DNA of 43,781 bases from JBFWQM01 sp050249455 (GCA_050249455.1 JBFWQM010000013.1:1-43781); one strand, 5' to 3'. Counted from the first letter of the stretch, positions 15,171-24,275 are shown. The notes: a model not told the origin generated them from the sequence alone. Numbers and translations: made by a program.

Positions 15171-16368
15171 CCCGCTTCGGCGGCGCGGCCTTCGGCTTGG
15201 CCTTGACGGCGGCCGGCTTCGGCTTGGCCGCCGGCCGGGCGGCCTTCTTCGGCGGCGCGCTGATGCGCTGCTTCGGCGCGCCCTTGGCCGCGGCGACCTT
15301 CACCTTCGGCTTCGCGACCGGCTTCGCGACCGGCTTGGCGGCGGTTTTCGGCGCGGCCTTGGCTGCCGGCTGGGGCGCCGCCTTCGGCGCCGGGCGCGCC
15401 GGCTTGGCGGCGCGGGCGGCCGGCGGCTCGGCGCGGCGGCCCGGCTTCGCGGGCTTGGCGGCCGAAGCGTCCTTGCGGCCGGCATCCTTGCGGCCGGCGC
15501 CCTTGCGGTCCGCGGCCGGCTGGCTGCGGGCGGCCGGCGGCGGCGCCGGTCGCGGCAGCCGCTGGGCCGCCTGGACGAACGCCTCGAGGGTGGCGGAGAG
15601 CACCTCGGGCGCCTCCAGGTAGGCGGAATGGCCGACGCCCTGCAGCACGGTGAACTGCGCGCCCCGGATGCCGGCGGCGATCTGGCGGCAGCTTTCGCGC
15701 GGGGCATGCGAATCATCGGTGCCAGCGACCACCAGGGTCGGGACGTCGATGCCGCGCAGCTCCGCGAACAGGTCGGCCTGGCACAGCGCCTCCCACGCCT
15801 TCAGGTAGCCCTGGATGCGCAGCTTCGCCGCCGATTCGATGGCACGGGCGATCAGCTCCTGCGGCGCGGTGGTGGCCACGGTGGCGGGGCCGCGCCGTGC
15901 GGCGAATCCTTTCAGTCCTAAGGATTCCATCTCCGCCTTGCGGGCGCGGAAGGCCTGGTCGCGCATCGCCTCCGGCAGCCGGCCGAGGCCGGTGATCGGC
16001 TCCACCAGCGACAGCGAGGCGACGCGTTCCTTGTGGCGGCGACGGAAGGCCGCCGCCACGATCGCCCCGATGGAGTGGCCGACCAGATGCGCGCGGTTGA
16101 CCTTGAGCGCGTCGAGCAGGCTTGCCAGCGCGGCAACATATTGGCCAATATCGGATTTCGGGGTCGTCAGGTCGGCCGACTGGCCGTAGCCGGGGGCGTC
16201 CCAGGCGATCACCCGGTAGCGCGCCGGCAATTTCTCGAACTGGTCGACCCACACGCCGGAATTGCCGGTCAACCCATGCAGGAAGACGATGGCTGGGCCG
16301 CGCCCCGCTTCGCGGTAGCTGACGGTCAGGTCGCTCAACTTAACGCGCTGCGGGTCGGGAATGCCCAT
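15094..16368 (-). CDS. Alpha/beta hydrolase with histone H1-like Lys/Ala/Pro tail
   Basis: 424 residues. Residues 1-272 are a complete alpha/beta hydrolase: oxyanion region FLHGLTGNSG, nucleophile elbow GHSIG (Ser99), Asp near 218-219 (VVAGTDDSHAP), His247 (GVGHSAY). Residues 273-424 are a strongly basic tail rich in Lys-Pro-Ala repeats (KTAAKPVAKPVAKPKVKVAA) ending in AARRR, like histone H1 or the DNA/polymer-binding tails of PhaF-type proteins. Tail codons keep the same high third-position GC. GGGGAATAAG precedes the ATG. The stop lies 77 bp inside the convergent M20 gene. A similar hydrolase core without tail is at 24368-25165. Tail function is unknown; nucleic-acid or polyanion binding is an inference. 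Confidence 0.78.
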   Translation of the reverse strand: MGIPDPQRVKLSDLTVSYREAGRGPAIVFLHGLTGNSGVWVDQFEKLPARYRVIAWDAPGYGQSADLTTPKSDIGQYVAALASLLDALKVNRAHLVGHSIGAIVAAAFRRRHKERVASLSLVEPITGLGRLPEAMRDQAFRARKAEMESLGLKGFAARRGPATVATTAPQELIARAIESAAKLRIQGYLKAWEALCQADLFAELRGIDVPTLVVAGTDDSHAPRESCRQIAAGIRGAQFTVLQGVGHSAYLEAPEVLSATLEAFVQAAQRLPRPAPPPAARSQPAADRKGAGRKDAGRKDASAAKPAKPGRRAEPPAARAAKPARPAPKAAPQPAAKAAPKTAAKPVAKPVAKPKVKVAAAKGAPKQRISAPPKKAARPAAKPKPAAVKAKPKAAPPKRVKPAAKASSRRAAPSSSRPKAARRR

Positions 16369-16479
16369 TCTTATTCCCCTCGGGGCCGCTAAGGCGTTCT
16401 GCGCGCTAGTATGATCCGCGTCCGACGCGTTGACAAGGTGGGGGCCGCGGGCGAGAGTCGCCCCCTTCGGGGAGGGAAA

Positions 16480-18066
16480 ATGGCCAAGGTAGACGTCTTT
16501 GCAGGTGCACGCCTGCCGCGTTCGCCGGTCTATGGCATGCGCGGCATGGTTGTCAGCGGCCACTCGCTCGCCTCCCTGGCGGGCCTGCGGATGCTTGAGC
16601 AGGGTGGGTCGCTGGCCGACGCCATGATCGCCACCTCCGCGGTGCTGACCGTAGTGATCCCGCAGGCGACCTCCGCCGGCGGCGACGCCTTCATCCTTTA
16701 CCACGACGCCGCCAGCGGGAAGACGGTGGGCCTCAACGCCTCCGGCCACGCCCCGGCCGGCGCGACGCCGGAGGCCTTCGCCGGCGGCATGAAGGTGCGC
16801 GGGCCGCTGGCCGCCTCCGTCCCGGGCATGATCCGCGGCTGGGAGGTCCTGCACCAGCGCTACGGCAAGCTGCCGTGGAAGAGCCTGTTCGGCGCCGCGA
16901 TCGACCTGGCGGCGCACGGCCACCCGCTGTCGCGGGTGCTGGCGGCTGGCCTGCGCCTGTTCAACACGGACGTGGCGGCCGATCCCGGCCTGTCGGCGCT
17001 CTACATGCCGGGCGGGGTGCCGCTGAACGCCGGCGACGTGCTGCGCCAGCCGGCGCTGGCCGAGACCCTGAGCGAGATCGCCGAGAAGGGCGCCGGCGCC
17101 TATTACGAAGGCCGCATCGCCAAGTCGATCGGCGACTATTCGCAGAGCCGCGGCGGCCTGCTGTCGGCCGGCGACTTCGCCGGCTACCAGCCGGAATGGG
17201 TGACGCCGCTGGAGACCGACTATCGCGGCCTGACCGTCCGGGTGATGCCGCCCAATTCCTACGGCGTCCTGATGCTGATGCAGCTCAACGCGCTGTCCGG
17301 CCTGTCGTCGGACGAGCTGGCCGGCGCCAGCACGGCGCAGCGGCTGGCGTGGCTGATGGCGGCGGCGCGCGCCACCTTCGCCGCCGGCGAGAAGTTCATC
17401 GCCGACCCGCGCACCGACCCGGCGCCGCTCGACGACATGCTGGGCGCCCGCCAGACCCAGGAGCTGCAGCACGCGGTGCGGACCCTGTCCAACGGCACCG
17501 CCGGCGGCGGCAAGGGCGGCACCTCGTGCATCGTGATGGCGGACAAGGACGGTAACGCCTGCTCCGTCGTGCAGAGCGTGTTCCACGTGTTCGGCAGCGC
17601 GTTCATGGACCCCGGCACCGGCATCCTGCTGAACAACCGGATGACCGGGTTCACCCACCAGCCGGGCCTGCCGCGCAGCGTCGCGCCGGGCAAGCGCCCG
17701 CCGCACACGCTGAACCCGACCATGACGCTCGACGGCGGCCGGCCGCGCTATTTGCTGACCACCCCGGGCGGGCCGGCGCAGACGATCTCGCTGATCCAGG
17801 TGCTGACCGGGCTGGTCGACCTGAAGCGCGAGCTGTCCACCTGCGTCGAGGGCCCGCGCTGGAGCATCGACCTGGCCGGCCGCGCGCTGGTCGAGCTCGG
17901 CTACGACGACGCGACCCTGGCCGAGCTCGGCCGGCTCGGCTATCCCACCGGCCGCGCCGAGGGCGCATCCTATTTCGGCTCGATCAAGGCGGTCGAGGTG
18001 ATGAAGAACGGCGTCCTCGCCGGCATGGCCGACATGCGGCGCGAGGCCTACGCGGTGGGCGCGTGA
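16480..18066 (+). CDS. Gamma-glutamyltransferase-like Ntn hydrolase
   Basis: 528 residues, one chain expected to self-cleave before Thr348 (GGGKGGTSC) to expose an N-terminal nucleophile. The large-subunit part begins RGMVVSGHSLASLAGLRMLE and QATSAGGDAFILYH; the small subunit has SCIVMADKDGNACSVVQS and HTLNPTMTLDGG. The usual NxREMAP motif, whose Arg holds the gamma-glutamyl carboxylate, reads NASGHAP (Ser88), so classical glutathione hydrolysis is doubtful and a related acylase activity is possible. No signal peptide is evident, so it is probably cytoplasmic. GGGGAGGG precedes the ATG. Its TGA overlaps the start of the next gene by one base. Confidence 0.86.
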   Translation: MAKVDVFAGARLPRSPVYGMRGMVVSGHSLASLAGLRMLEQGGSLADAMIATSAVLTVVIPQATSAGGDAFILYHDAASGKTVGLNASGHAPAGATPEAFAGGMKVRGPLAASVPGMIRGWEVLHQRYGKLPWKSLFGAAIDLAAHGHPLSRVLAAGLRLFNTDVAADPGLSALYMPGGVPLNAGDVLRQPALAETLSEIAEKGAGAYYEGRIAKSIGDYSQSRGGLLSAGDFAGYQPEWVTPLETDYRGLTVRVMPPNSYGVLMLMQLNALSGLSSDELAGASTAQRLAWLMAAARATFAAGEKFIADPRTDPAPLDDMLGARQTQELQHAVRTLSNGTAGGGKGGTSCIVMADKDGNACSVVQSVFHVFGSAFMDPGTGILLNNRMTGFTHQPGLPRSVAPGKRPPHTLNPTMTLDGGRPRYLLTTPGGPAQTISLIQVLTGLVDLKRELSTCVEGPRWSIDLAGRALVELGYDDATLAELGRLGYPTGRAEGASYFGSIKAVEVMKNGVLAGMADMRREAYAVGA

Positions 18067-19760
18067 TGCCGGCGGATCGGCCGCCCCACGCCGGGGCGGA
18101 CCTGATCGTCGTCAACGGCAAGGTCATCACCGTCGACCCGGCGTTCCGGCTGGCGCAGGCGGTGGCGGTGAAGGACGACCGCATCCTCGCGGTCGGTTCG
18201 GGCGACGAGATGCGGGCGCTGGCCGACCCGCACACGACGATCGTGGACGCCGGCGGCCGCGCCGTGATGCCGGGCCTGATCGACGGCCACGCCCACATGG
18301 ACCGCGAAGGCCTGAAGCCGGTGTTCCCGTCGCTCGAGGGCTGCCGGTCGATCGACGACATCCTGCAGAAGATCGAGGCGCTGGTGAAGGCGCGCGGCCC
18401 CGGCGAATGGGTCGTCACCATGCCGATCGGCGACCCGCCTTATTACTGGGACGTGCCGGAGTGCCTGAAGGAGAAGCGCTTCCCGACCCGCGCCGACCTC
18501 GACCGCGTCGCGCCGGACAACCCCGTCTACATCCGTCCGATCTGGGGCTTTTGGCGCCACGTGCTGCCGCTGACCTCGGTCGCCAACACCGCGGCCCTGC
18601 GCGCCGCCGGCATCGACCGCAACACGCCGCCGCCGTGCCCATCGGTGACGTTCGACAAGGACGCGGCCGGCGAGCCGACCGGGGTGATCTACGAGCGCAC
18701 CTTCGTGCCGCTGGTCGAGCTCGGCTACTTCCACATGATGCCGCGCTTCACGCCGGCCGACCGGGTCGCCGGGCTGAAGCGCGCGATGCGCCTCTACAAC
18801 GCCGCCGGCACCACCAGCGTGTGGGAGGAGCACGGCGCGGCGCAGGAGATGATCGCCGCCTACCAGGCGGTACGCAACGAGGGCGCGATGACGGCGCGCG
18901 CGCGGCTGGTCTACAGCCCGTCGTGGGGCAGCATCGGCGGCGAGCCGGCGGCGATGCTGCCGTCGTGGGCGGCGTGGCTGGGTCGCGGCGGTCTGGGCGA
19001 TGAATGGCTCGGCGTCGAGGGGCTCTATGCCGAATGGGGGCCGACTCTGGAGAACCAGTGGCGCGCCAAGGCCGCGCCCTATACCGGCTGGGCCGGGTTC
19101 TTCTACGACTGCGGCCAGCCGCGCGAGAAGATGGTCGAGCTGATGGTCGCCGCCGCGCGCAACGACGTGCGGATGGTGTCGCTGTCGATCGATTTCCTCG
19201 ACGTCTACGAGCAGGTGAACCGGATCGTGCCGATCGCCGGCAAACGCTGGGTGATCGGCCACCTGAACACCGCGACGCGCGACCAGATCCGGCGCATCAG
19301 GGACCTTGGCCTGGTGATGACGACGCACACCAACCGCTACGTCTACAAGGAAGGCCACCTGACGCGGCAGGAGATCGGCGCCGGCGACCCGCGCCTGATC
19401 TCGCCGCTGAAGTCGATCAAGGAGGCCGGCATCCACATCGGGCTCGCGACCGACAACGTGCCGGTCAGCCTGTTCTACCCGGTGTGGCAGGCGGTGACGC
19501 GGATGAACCGCTATACCGGCGACGCGATCCAGCCGGACGAGGCGCTGAGCCGCGAGGACGCGCTGCGCGCCGCCACAATCGAGGGCGCGCACCTGACGTT
19601 CGAGGAGGACGAGAAGGGCTCGCTGGAGGCCGGCAAGCTCGCCGACATGGTGGTGCTGTCGGCCGATCCGCTGACCTGTCCGGCCGATGACATAAAGGAC
19701 ATCGTCGCCGAGACTACGGTCGTCGGCGGACGCATCGTCTACCAGCGGGGAACGGCATGA
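18066..19760 (+). CDS. YtcJ-type amidohydrolase
   Basis: 564 residues of the metal-dependent amidohydrolase superfamily. Visible features: ADLIVVNGKVITVDPAFRLA (N-terminal beta sandwich), the HxH metal motif GLIDGHAHMD, WVIGHLNTATRDQ, GLATDNVPVSLF and the C-terminal GSLEAGKLADMVVLSADPL. Family members deacylate or deformylate N-substituted amides (for example N-substituted formamide deformylase, N-acyl-D-amino-acid deacylase-like enzymes). The ATG begins at the last base of the upstream TGA (TGATG), and its own stop overlaps the next ATG, so the three genes form one coupled unit. Substrate is not determined. Confidence 0.87.
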   Translation: MPADRPPHAGADLIVVNGKVITVDPAFRLAQAVAVKDDRILAVGSGDEMRALADPHTTIVDAGGRAVMPGLIDGHAHMDREGLKPVFPSLEGCRSIDDILQKIEALVKARGPGEWVVTMPIGDPPYYWDVPECLKEKRFPTRADLDRVAPDNPVYIRPIWGFWRHVLPLTSVANTAALRAAGIDRNTPPPCPSVTFDKDAAGEPTGVIYERTFVPLVELGYFHMMPRFTPADRVAGLKRAMRLYNAAGTTSVWEEHGAAQEMIAAYQAVRNEGAMTARARLVYSPSWGSIGGEPAAMLPSWAAWLGRGGLGDEWLGVEGLYAEWGPTLENQWRAKAAPYTGWAGFFYDCGQPREKMVELMVAAARNDVRMVSLSIDFLDVYEQVNRIVPIAGKRWVIGHLNTATRDQIRRIRDLGLVMTTHTNRYVYKEGHLTRQEIGAGDPRLISPLKSIKEAGIHIGLATDNVPVSLFYPVWQAVTRMNRYTGDAIQPDEALSREDALRAATIEGAHLTFEEDEKGSLEAGKLADMVVLSADPLTCPADDIKDIVAETTVVGGRIVYQRGTA

Positions 19761-20866
19761 ACGAGCGCATCGAATTCAAGGTGGCCGACCTCGACACGCC
19801 GGTGCTGCTGGTCGAGGCGGAGCCGTTCGAGCGCAACGTCAAGCGGATGCAGGAGATCGCCGCCGCCGCCGGCATCGCCTACCGGCCGCACGCCAAGGCG
19901 CACAAGAGCCCGGTGGTGGCGGAGATGCAGCTCGCCGCCGGCGCCGCCGGGGTGTGCTGCGCCAAGCTGGGCGAGGCGGAGGTGATGGCCGCCAACGGGA
20001 TCGCCGACATCCTGATCACCACCGAGGTGGTCGGGCCGAACAAGCTGCAGCGGCTGATGGCGGTGGCGCAGCGCGCGCGCGTGGGCGTGGTCGCCGACAA
20101 CGAGGAGAACATCGCGCTGCTGGCCCGCGCCGCGCAGACCGCCGGCATCCGCCTCGACGTGCTGGTCGAGGTCGACGTCGGCCAGCGCCGCTGCGGCGTG
20201 CAGCCGGGGCCGGAGGCGGCGCGGCTCGCGCGGCTGATCGCCGACGAGCAGTGGCTCAACTTCCGCGGCCTGCAGGGCTACCAGGGCGCGATCCAGATGA
20301 CCGCCGACTACGCGACGCGGCGCGGCCAGGTGAAGGACGCGCTCGACAGGCTGCTGGAATCGGCCGAACTGGTGCGCAAGGCCGGGCTGCCGGTCGAGGT
20401 GCTGACCGGCGGCGGTTCCGGCTCGGCGGTGATCGACTGCGAGCTCAAGGGGCTGACCGAGCTGCAGCCGGGCTCATACCTGTTCATGGATTCGAAGTAC
20501 GCCGCGATCGAATGGTCCGGCGGCGCGCGGGTGCCGTTCGAGAATTCGCTGTTCCTGCTCGGCACCGTCATCAGCCGCCCCGCCGCCGACCGCGCCATCG
20601 TCGACGTCGGCTACAAGGCGGCCAGCAACGACGGCGGGCCGCCGCTGCCGGTCGGCCTGCCCGGCGCGACCTTCGCCTTCGCCGGCGACGAGCACGGCCA
20701 GCTCTCGTTCGACGGCAAGCCGTGCCCGCTCAAGCTCGGCGACCAGGTGCGCCTGATCCCCAGCCACTGCGACACCACGGTCAACCTGCACGACCGTTTC
20801 ATCGTCGCGCGCAACGGCCTGGTCGACGACATCTGGGACATCGCCGCCCGCGGCCGGGTGCAGTAG
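19757..20866 (+). CDS. DSD1-family PLP enzyme (D-serine dehydratase / D-threonine aldolase-like)
   Basis: 369 residues, fold III PLP enzyme with an alanine-racemase-like barrel. The Schiff-base Lys is in YRPHAKAHKSPVVAEMQ; the PLP phosphate site is near LTGGGSGSAVID; the C-terminal domain has SHCDTTVNLHDRF, the His/Cys metal-binding pair of D-serine dehydratase and D-threonine aldolase. Known members convert D-serine to pyruvate or cleave beta-hydroxy D-amino acids. It overlaps the amidohydrolase by ATGA and ends the operon, so it may process the amino acid freed by the two upstream hydrolases. Confidence 0.87.
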   Translation: MNERIEFKVADLDTPVLLVEAEPFERNVKRMQEIAAAAGIAYRPHAKAHKSPVVAEMQLAAGAAGVCCAKLGEAEVMAANGIADILITTEVVGPNKLQRLMAVAQRARVGVVADNEENIALLARAAQTAGIRLDVLVEVDVGQRRCGVQPGPEAARLARLIADEQWLNFRGLQGYQGAIQMTADYATRRGQVKDALDRLLESAELVRKAGLPVEVLTGGGSGSAVIDCELKGLTELQPGSYLFMDSKYAAIEWSGGARVPFENSLFLLGTVISRPAADRAIVDVGYKAASNDGGPPLPVGLPGATFAFAGDEHGQLSFDGKPCPLKLGDQVRLIPSHCDTTVNLHDRFIVARNGLVDDIWDIAARGRVQ

Positions 20867-20882
20867 ACCGGGCTTTCGAGTG

Positions 20883-21056
20883 TCGTCATCCGCGGGCTTG
20901 ATCCGCGGCTGTCCGGTTGGGCGGTGACCGCCAAAAAAGGTAGTGGTTATGCGCGGACTTGATCCGCGCATCCAGCGCGCGCGGTCAGCGCGCAGGAGAC
21001 TCTTCTGCGCGGCCATGCCGCGCTGCTGGATACGCGGGTCGAGCCCGCGTATGACG
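20883..21056. repeat. Cluster of palindromic repeats (rhizobial-type intergenic elements)
   Basis: Three hairpins of one style: CCGCGG-CTTGAT-type at 20890-20908, GCGCGGACTTGATCCGCGC around 20951-20969, and ACGCGGGTCGAGCCCGCGT around 21032-21050. The second and third carry matching TCCAGC/GCTGGA flanks and so face each other as an inverted pair, with GTCAT/ATGAC edges. This fills the gap of 289 bp between the convergent DSD1 and TctA-TctB genes; no gene is seen in it. Confidence 0.75.
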
Positions 21057-21155
21057 ACTGGTTTTTGGATGACGCGCATCGCTGCGCGCTTGACCGGACA
21101 GCAGTAGACCTGATCCGTGCATGACTCCCCAGGAGACAACCGCACCGCGCGCCGC

Positions 21156-23132
21156 TCAGCCCAGCAGGATCGAGTTGTACCAGGTCGTCGTCACCACCAC
21201 GTCGAACACGACGTAGAGGAACGCCGCGCACAGGCCGGCGTAGATCACCGCCGTCAGCGCGCTGACCCGGCTCCACAGCAGCAGGAAGGCGAGGATGAAG
21301 ACGGGAATGGCGACGAGCTGGCCGACCAGCACGGTGAGCGCGACCGGTACGGCGATCCAGACGAAGAAGTAGGCGGAGCGAATAAGCTCGCGGCGGAAGT
21401 CCGGTGCGCCGAGCCATTCGGCGCCGCGCGCGCCGCCGGCCGCCGCGATCGCGCGCACCGCCTGCACGTCGCGCAGCAGCACGGCGAGCGACAGCAGCAG
21501 CGCCGGCACCGCGACCGCGATCGGGAAGCGCCGCACCGACTCCGACCAGCCGATGGCCGCGACGATGCAGTAGACCGAGACCACGCACACCAGCGCCGAC
21601 ATGAAGATCGAGATCACCGGCACGCTGGCGGCGACGTCGCCCGCCGCCTTCACGCCCGACTTGCGGTCGCGCAGCTGCGAACGCACGGCGAAGAACACGG
21701 TGACCGCGACCAGCGCCATCAGCGCCACCACGATCGGGCGGTTGTAGACCCAGTCCCAGCCATAGGCGCGGATGGAGAGGTGGAGCGAATTCTCCATGAT
21801 GTCGCCCAGGATGAACCCGAGCACGATCGGGGCGCGCGGCCAGCCGCCGTGCTTCATCACCACGCCGATCACGCCGAAGATGATGAGGACGATCCAGTCG
21901 CCGATCTGGCCGCTGCCCGACCACGCGCCCATCAGGACGAACATCGTCACCGCCGGCACGATCATGTGGCCGGGGATGAAGATGATCTTCTGCAGCTGGT
22001 TGGTCCACAGCATCAGCAGGACCGCCGCCACCACGTTGGCGAAGATCAGGGTCCACATCATGCTGTAGGTGACGTCGAGCTTGGACGTCAGCATCTCCGG
22101 GCCCGGCGTCAGCCCCTGGATCAGGAACGCGCCGAGCAGGATCGCCATCGGCGCCGAGCCGGGGATGCCGAACGCCACCGTCGGCACCAGCTCGCCGCCC
22201 TTGACCGAGTTGTTCGCCGCCTCCGGCGCGATGACGCCGCGCACGTCGCCGCGCCCGAAGCGCGACTTGTCCTTGGCCGACTGCACCGCATGGCCGTAGG
22301 CGACCCAGTCGGCGATGGTCGAGCCGAGGCCGGGCAGGATGCCGATGTAGATGCCGATGATCGAGCTGCGCAGCAGCAGCCACTTGTGCTCCACCGCATC
22401 GCGCATGCCGCGCATGATTCCGCCGGTGACGTCCTCGCGCTTGATGTCGGAGATCGAGCGCTGGCCGGCGGCGAGCCCGACCAGCTCCGGCACCGCGAAG
22501 ATGCCGAGCACCACCGGCACCAGCGGCATGCCGTCGAGCAGATAGGGGATGCCGAGCCAGTAGCGCGGGATCGCCTCCTGCTCGGCATAGCCGACGTTGG
22601 CGAGCAGCAGCCCGATCGTCGCCACGGTCAGCCCCTTGAGGATTGAGCCTCCCGACAGCGCGCCGACCATGGTGAGGCCGAGCACGCCGAGCATGAAGAA
22701 CTCCGGCTTGGCGAAGGCGAGCACGATCGGCTGCACGATCGGGATCGACACGCCCATCATCAGCCCGCCGAGCACGCCGCCGATCGCCGAGCAGGTGAAG
22801 GCGGCGCCGAAGGCGCGCGCCGCCTCGCCGTTCTTGGCCATCTGGTAGCCGTCGACGACGGTTGCCTGCGCCGCCGCGGTGCCCGGCACGCCGATCAGGA
22901 TGGCGGTGACGGAATCGCTGGTCGTCGTGACCGCGTACATGCCGAGCAGGAACGCGAACGCCGACACCGGGTCCATGCCGAAGGTGAACGGCAGCAGGAT
23001 CGCCATGCCCGACAGGCCGGAAAGGCCGGGGACGGCGCCGAAATACATCCCCACGGCGATGCCGAGGAACAGGTAGCCGATCGCCGGCCATTGAACTGCG
23101 AGCAACAGGCCGTCGACGGCAGCTTCAAGCAA
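21156..23132 (-). CDS. Tripartite tricarboxylate transporter permease, TctA-TctB fusion
   Basis: 658 residues, integral membrane. The first ~500 residues are TctA: AVPGLSGLSGMAILLPFTFG, GIYIGILPGLGSTIADW, EAANNSVKGGELVPTVAFGI and MAILLGAFLIQGLTPGPEM are family hallmarks. After a short charged stretch (RSQLRDRKSGVKAAGD) come four more membrane segments ending at YNSILLG that look like the small TctB subunit, normally a separate gene. The start is a TTG at 23132 with GGGAG seven bases upstream. It follows tctC by 60 bp. The transporter imports carboxylates using a sodium or proton gradient. Confidence 0.88.
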   Translation of the reverse strand: MLEAAVDGLLLAVQWPAIGYLFLGIAVGMYFGAVPGLSGLSGMAILLPFTFGMDPVSAFAFLLGMYAVTTTSDSVTAILIGVPGTAAAQATVVDGYQMAKNGEAARAFGAAFTCSAIGGVLGGLMMGVSIPIVQPIVLAFAKPEFFMLGVLGLTMVGALSGGSILKGLTVATIGLLLANVGYAEQEAIPRYWLGIPYLLDGMPLVPVVLGIFAVPELVGLAAGQRSISDIKREDVTGGIMRGMRDAVEHKWLLLRSSIIGIYIGILPGLGSTIADWVAYGHAVQSAKDKSRFGRGDVRGVIAPEAANNSVKGGELVPTVAFGIPGSAPMAILLGAFLIQGLTPGPEMLTSKLDVTYSMMWTLIFANVVAAVLLMLWTNQLQKIIFIPGHMIVPAVTMFVLMGAWSGSGQIGDWIVLIIFGVIGVVMKHGGWPRAPIVLGFILGDIMENSLHLSIRAYGWDWVYNRPIVVALMALVAVTVFFAVRSQLRDRKSGVKAAGDVAASVPVISIFMSALVCVVSVYCIVAAIGWSESVRRFPIAVAVPALLLSLAVLLRDVQAVRAIAAAGGARGAEWLGAPDFRRELIRSAYFFVWIAVPVALTVLVGQLVAIPVFILAFLLLWSRVSALTAVIYAGLCAAFLYVVFDVVVTTTWYNSILLG

Positions 23133-23192
23133 TGGGATTCTCCCGGCCGGCGTTCACGGCCGGCCGCAACGGAGCGGCCGGCCGCGCGCGGT

Positions 23193-24275
23193 CTACTTGC
23201 CGAGCTTGCTGGTGTAGTCCTTCAGGAAGGCGACCAGCTCCGGCTTGATCGTCGCCAGGTTGGCGATGATCTTCTGGCCCTCGTCGCCCGCCACGAGGCC
23301 GGCGCGGTAGCGCACCGTCTTCTCGTACTCGGCGAGGAACTTCTCGTCCTTCCACAGCGAGACGAACGCGGCGCGCGCGTCCTTCACCGCCTCGTCCGGC
23401 GAGCCGGGCGGCAGGAACGAGGTGCGGAACATCGAGTTCATGATGCCGGCGATCAGCCTGAGCGATTCCCACGCCACGCCCGAGGGCATCGCGTCCTTGC
23501 CCTTGATCTCCTTGTACACGGTCAGGAAGGTCGGCACGTCGGGCACCACGGGGCTCGCCATGAAGTTGCCCTTGCCGTCCTCAAGATCGAGGTGCCACAG
23601 CGGCGTGACGATGCCGGTCTTCACCATCGTCGGCGTGATCGAGGCGCGCCACCCGGGCAGCGAGCTGGACGAGACCTGCACCTCGTTCTGCTGCACCGCC
23701 GTCTCGACCTCCTTGAGGCCCTTGTAGCCGGTGACGACCTGGTACTTCACGCCGAGCAGGTCGAGCGACAGCGTGCCGAACAGCACCTGCGTCGACAGGT
23801 TGCCGAGGCCGCCGTACTTGAACCCGCTGGTCTTCATGATGTCGGCCGGCTTGTTGATGCCGGGCGGCACGTCCTTGCGCGCGTAGACGACCGTCGGCTG
23901 CTGCACGCCGGCGATGAAGATGAACTGGCTGTATTTGACGCGCAGGCTCTCGCTGCCGAGCACCTCGTCGAGCGGGCTCCAGGTGAAGAAGCCCAAGGTC
24001 ATGCCGTCCTTCGCCGCCGCCTCGCCCAAGTAGTTGGCGCCGACATTGCCGGCCGCGCCGCCCATGTTCTTGACGATCACGGTCGGCTTGCCGGGAATGT
24101 GGTTGGGCAGATGGTGCGCGATCACGCGGCCTTCGATGTCGGTCGGGCCGCCGGGGGGATAGTTGATCAGCAGCGTGAGCGTCTTGCCCTTGTAGAACTG
24201 GGCCTGCGCCGCACCGACCCCGCATGAAGCGGCCAGCGCGAGCGCGCTGACGAAGACGCCGAAGCTCTTGCTCAT
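23193..24275 (-). CDS. Tripartite tricarboxylate transporter substrate-binding protein (TctC/Bug family)
   Basis: 360 residues, periplasmic. A signal peptide (MSKSFGVFVSALALAASCG... ending AQAQ) is followed by FYKGKTLTLLINYPPGGPTD, the Bug-family start, then GKPTVIVKNMGGAAGNVGAN, the ligand-contacting loop, and SFLPPGSPDEAVKDARAAF near the C-terminus. Bug proteins bind carboxylates (citrate, aromatic acids, nicotinate and others) and hand them to TctAB. GGGAGGACACAGGG supports the ATG at 24275. It lies between an alpha/beta hydrolase and the permease on the same strand, so the ligand may be a substrate or product of the hydrolase and hydratase genes upstream. Confidence 0.9.
   Translation of the reverse strand: MSKSFGVFVSALALAASCGVGAAQAQFYKGKTLTLLINYPPGGPTDIEGRVIAHHLPNHIPGKPTVIVKNMGGAAGNVGANYLGEAAAKDGMTLGFFTWSPLDEVLGSESLRVKYSQFIFIAGVQQPTVVYARKDVPPGINKPADIMKTSGFKYGGLGNLSTQVLFGTLSLDLLGVKYQVVTGYKGLKEVETAVQQNEVQVSSSSLPGWRASITPTMVKTGIVTPLWHLDLEDGKGNFMASPVVPDVPTFLTVYKEIKGKDAMPSGVAWESLRLIAGIMNSMFRTSFLPPGSPDEAVKDARAAFVSLWKDEKFLAEYEKTVRYRAGLVAGDEGQKIIANLATIKPELVAFLKDYTSKLGK

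Noticed and set aside
20883..21056. Repeats considered as a CRISPR array
   Set aside because: The units are palindromes of differing sequence without equal spacers, and no cas gene is nearby.
21117..22646. Forward open frame of 509 codons
   Set aside because: Antisense to TctA-TctB, extremely rich in His/Asp/Arg; the reverse strand encodes an unmistakable transporter.
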